Part shown: positions 11,842-13,616 of the stretch, piece by piece
Layout of the letters: each line of letters opens with the position of its first letter
Position numbering within the stretch: the first letter of the stretch is position 1
NCBI GenBank assembly: GCA_045531685.1
Contig: JAZSEL010000156.1
Location: 1 to 13,616, forward strand
From: RGIG8767 sp045531685
Lineage (GTDB): Bacteria > Bacillota > Clostridia > Lachnospirales > Lachnospiraceae
Reading direction: 5' to 3'
Length of the DNA stretch: 13,616 bases
Notes under the pieces: generated by a model
Databases searched by the model: none
Seen by the model: only the letters and a program-made list of their open reading frames with translations
What the model was told of the DNA's origin: nothing
Made by a program: the position numbers and the translations under genes

Positions 11842-12978
11842 TTAGATATCCAACTGCCTATTATCCAAATCTGCCTGTGCTTTTTCCAAATCTTCGCGAA
11901 TGGATATCTTCTGTGGACAAGCCGCTTCACATTTACCGCATTTGATACAATTCTTCGCCTGATGTGCCTCTCCGATTCCTTCTTCCCAATTCCATCTGAC
12001 TACATTGTAGTTCTGGTATGCATAGTAAGTATTCCATGCTGCAAAACATCCCGGAATGTCTACGCCTGCCGGACATGGCATACAGTATTTGCATCCGGTA
12101 CAGCCATTTCTTACGCGTGAATCCAATATTGCCTTTATTTCTGCAATTACTTCCTGCTCTTTATCGCTTAAAGGCTTAAAGTCAGCAAATGTCTTCAGAT
12201 TATCTTCAACCTGCTCCATCGTACTCATTCCGCTCAAGATAACCTTTACATTCGGGAATGTTCCTACAAAACGGAGTGCAAAACTTGCCGGCGATGCCTC
12301 CTTATCAAGAGACGCAAATTTATCCATAATTTCCGGTGCAAAACTCGCAAGAGAACCACCCTTAACCGGTTCCATAATTACAAGCGGAATACCCTTTTCT
12401 TCTGCCAGCTTGTATCCCTTAACACCTGCCTGCTCGTCTACATCCATGTAATTGAGCTGAATCTGTGCAAAATCCCAGTCACGGTAATTAATTATTTCTT
12501 CAAACACTTCATAACTATCGTGGAATGAGAATCCCAAATACTTAATCTTACCTTCTGCCTTAAGCTGCTCCAGACGTTCCACACAGCCAATCTTTAACAT
12601 CCTATCCCAATGACCTTTATTCACGGCATGCATCAGATAGAAATCAATGTAATCCGTCTGTAACTTACCAAGTTGCTCATTTAATAATTTATCCACATCC
12701 TCCAGGCTGTTTACTGCCCATAGCGGAAGCTTGGTTGCCAGATAAAATGAACTTCTGTCATACTTTTTAAGGATATTACCTACCACAATTTCACTCTGTC
12801 CATCATGATATGGATACGCAGTATCTATGTAATTCACACCTTCTGCAATGGCCTTATCCACCATTCTTTCTGCTTCCGGTTCGTCAATCTTGCCGTCTGC
12901 AGTAAGGGGAAATCTCATACATCCAAATCCTAAAAGGGATGTTTCAATTCCTAAATTGTCCAGTCTTCTCTTCTCCAT
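11842..12978 (-). CDS. Aldo/keto reductase with C-terminal dicluster ferredoxin-like tail
   Basis: A 378-residue protein. Residues 1-280 form an AKR barrel with the catalytic tetrad Asp52 and Tyr57 ('YIDTAYPYHDG'), Lys83 ('ATKLP') and His117 ('FYLMHAV'); 'GCMRFP' (19-24) is typical of this clostridial branch. Residues about 288-360 carry two cysteine groups, 'CTGCKYCMPCP' (Cys293, 296, 299, 302) and 'CIKCGKCEAACP' (Cys344, 347, 350, 354), enough for iron-sulfur clusters as in ferredoxins. Such proteins may link carbonyl reduction to ferredoxin or flavin rather than only to NAD(P)H; the substrate is unknown. I start at ATG 12978, preceded 6 bases upstream by GGGAGG; an in-frame TTG further up overlaps that site. 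It is monocistronic, with its own promoter and terminator. Confidence 0.93.
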   Translation of the reverse strand: MEKRRLDNLGIETSLLGFGCMRFPLTADGKIDEPEAERMVDKAIAEGVNYIDTAYPYHDGQSEIVVGNILKKYDRSSFYLATKLPLWAVNSLEDVDKLLNEQLGKLQTDYIDFYLMHAVNKGHWDRMLKIGCVERLEQLKAEGKIKYLGFSFHDSYEVFEEIINYRDWDFAQIQLNYMDVDEQAGVKGYKLAEEKGIPLVIMEPVKGGSLASFAPEIMDKFASLDKEASPASFALRFVGTFPNVKVILSGMSTMEQVEDNLKTFADFKPLSDKEQEVIAEIKAILDSRVRNGCTGCKYCMPCPAGVDIPGCFAAWNTYYAYQNYNVVRWNWEEGIGEAHQAKNCIKCGKCEAACPQKISIREDLEKAQADLDNRQLDI

Positions 12979-13024
12979 AAAACGCCCTCCCAATTTGTTT
13001 TAATCAATAAACCTCTCTAAATCC

Positions 13025-13052
13025 ATTATACCGAATATACGTCTTATGTCTA
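13025..13052 (-). promoter_or_regulatory. Promoter of the aldo/keto reductase gene
   Basis: On the minus strand TAGACA (13047-13052, one mismatch to TTGACA) and a perfect TATAAT (13025-13030) are 16 bases apart. The start near 13018 gives a leader of about 40 nt to the ATG at 12978. Confidence 0.6.
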
Positions 13053-13088
13053 ATTGATTTTGGTAAAACAGACAAGTTAAAAAACTAA

Positions 13089-13616
13089 CTAATTACCTGC
13101 ACTTTCATATACTTTTGTTCCCCATGTAAACACTCCGTAAGCAATTGCAAAAAATACAACCGCCAGAACACATTCCACTCCGATTGTCGCCATCGCACTT
13201 ACTCCCGGTTTTAGGAAATAAGAAGCAGGAAGGTAGGCAACAAATGCAAACGGAATTACCCATGTAATGATAAAACGCACACTTCCCGCATAAATTTCGG
13301 ATGGATATTTTGCAAAATCCGCAAGTTGGTAAGCCGTATATAATACCGGTCCGCTTACTTTAATCCAGAATGCAAAGGACGCAAAAAGAAGTTTAATTGC
13401 AGTATAGATAATTGCTCCCGCAAATATGGATACAAAAAACATTAGCATATGAGGTGTATCCATAATCACAACCCCATTTCCCAATGAAATTACAATAAGA
13501 ATAGTTCCTACCAATAACTCTCCTAATGCATCCGGCTGTAATTTTTCAAAAATCACCTGTAAAAACAAATTCATAGGGCGGAGCATATACTGATCAAACT
13601 TTCCATTCACCACATA
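13089..13616 (-). CDS. ABC-2-type transporter permease (5' end cut by window)
   Basis: The last 175 residues of an integral membrane permease; the frame is open to the right window edge, so the true start lies outside, and the in-frame GTG near the edge is internal. It contains 'VVNGKFDQYMLRPMN' near the top, a signature of the ABC2_membrane_6 (DUF990) permease group, and about four hydrophobic segments (around residues 33-52, 57-80, 110-135 and 145-165 of the visible part). Partners of this group export or flip substrates with a separate ATPase; the ATPase and sister permease are expected beyond 13616. Substrate unknown. The reductase downstream is separated by 110 bases and has its own promoter. 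Confidence 0.85.
   Translation of the reverse strand, partial: YVVNGKFDQYMLRPMNLFLQVIFEKLQPDALGELLVGTILIVISLGNGVVIMDTPHMLMFFVSIFAGAIIYTAIKLLFASFAFWIKVSGPVLYTAYQLADFAKYPSEIYAGSVRFIITWVIPFAFVAYLPASYFLKPGVSAMATIGVECVLAVVFFAIAYGVFTWGTKVYESAGN

Noticed and set aside
13060..13092. Terminator after the ABC-2 permease gene
   Set aside because: Only a 5-bp AGTTA/TAACT stem with a T-rich loop is visible, too weak to call.

Overview
The window looks like a chromosomal segment of a low-to-mid GC Firmicute of class Clostridia, most likely a Lachnospiraceae member. The signs are strong AGGAGG-type ribosome binding sites, a VanW/G5 cell-surface protein, a DUF4080-type B12-binding radical SAM protein, an aldo/keto reductase with a ferredoxin-like tail, and a HypE-like 'AIR synthase-related' protein. 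Nearly every gene is on the minus strand; one TPR-like membrane gene is on the plus strand. This assignment rests on family recognition by eye; no database was searched.

Layout from left to right. (1) Positions 1-2150 are visibly more AT-rich and look accessory: a 3'-truncated AraC-type regulator fused to an acetyltransferase-like domain, a stand-alone AAC(6')-like GNAT acetyltransferase, the wreck of a prolyl-oligopeptidase-type alpha/beta hydrolase (internal deletion with frameshift, nucleophile region lost), and a ~60-residue small protein. (2) trmL (2159-2653). (3) A 546-bp gene-free stretch (2654-3199) that holds the most striking object here: nine GTCGG half-sites and eight CCGAC half-sites alternating at an exact 53-bp period with no indels, followed by a hairpin at the end of the next gene. 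(4) An Lrp/AsnC regulator translationally coupled to a class I aminotransferase (3200-4854), headed by a 60-bp imperfect hairpin and a palindrome. (5) A probable two-gene operon of a secreted VanW/G5 protein and the AIR synthase-related protein (4982-7566). (6) A crowded divergent region (7600-7850) with an unlisted 35-residue membrane protein gene on the minus strand facing the plus-strand TPR-like gene. (7) A probable operon radical SAM - nth - DnaQ-like exonuclease (8403-11741), whose last gene overlaps the plus-strand gene tail to tail. (8) An aldo/keto reductase with a clear promoter and a textbook terminator (11801-12978). (9) The 3' part of an ABC-2-type permease cut by the window edge.

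Functional themes: translation fidelity (TrmL wobble-base methylation), amino-acid nitrogen metabolism under Lrp-type control, envelope biology (VanW/G5), and DNA repair (Nth and a DEDDh exonuclease). No tRNA, rRNA, CRISPR array, complete insertion sequence or known riboswitch was seen. The strongest candidate for something undescribed is the 53-bp array. Its stem variants keep pairing through G.U wobbles if read as minus-strand RNA, but become A.C mismatches on the plus strand, which points to a chain of about eight hairpins between the aminotransferase gene and trmL.
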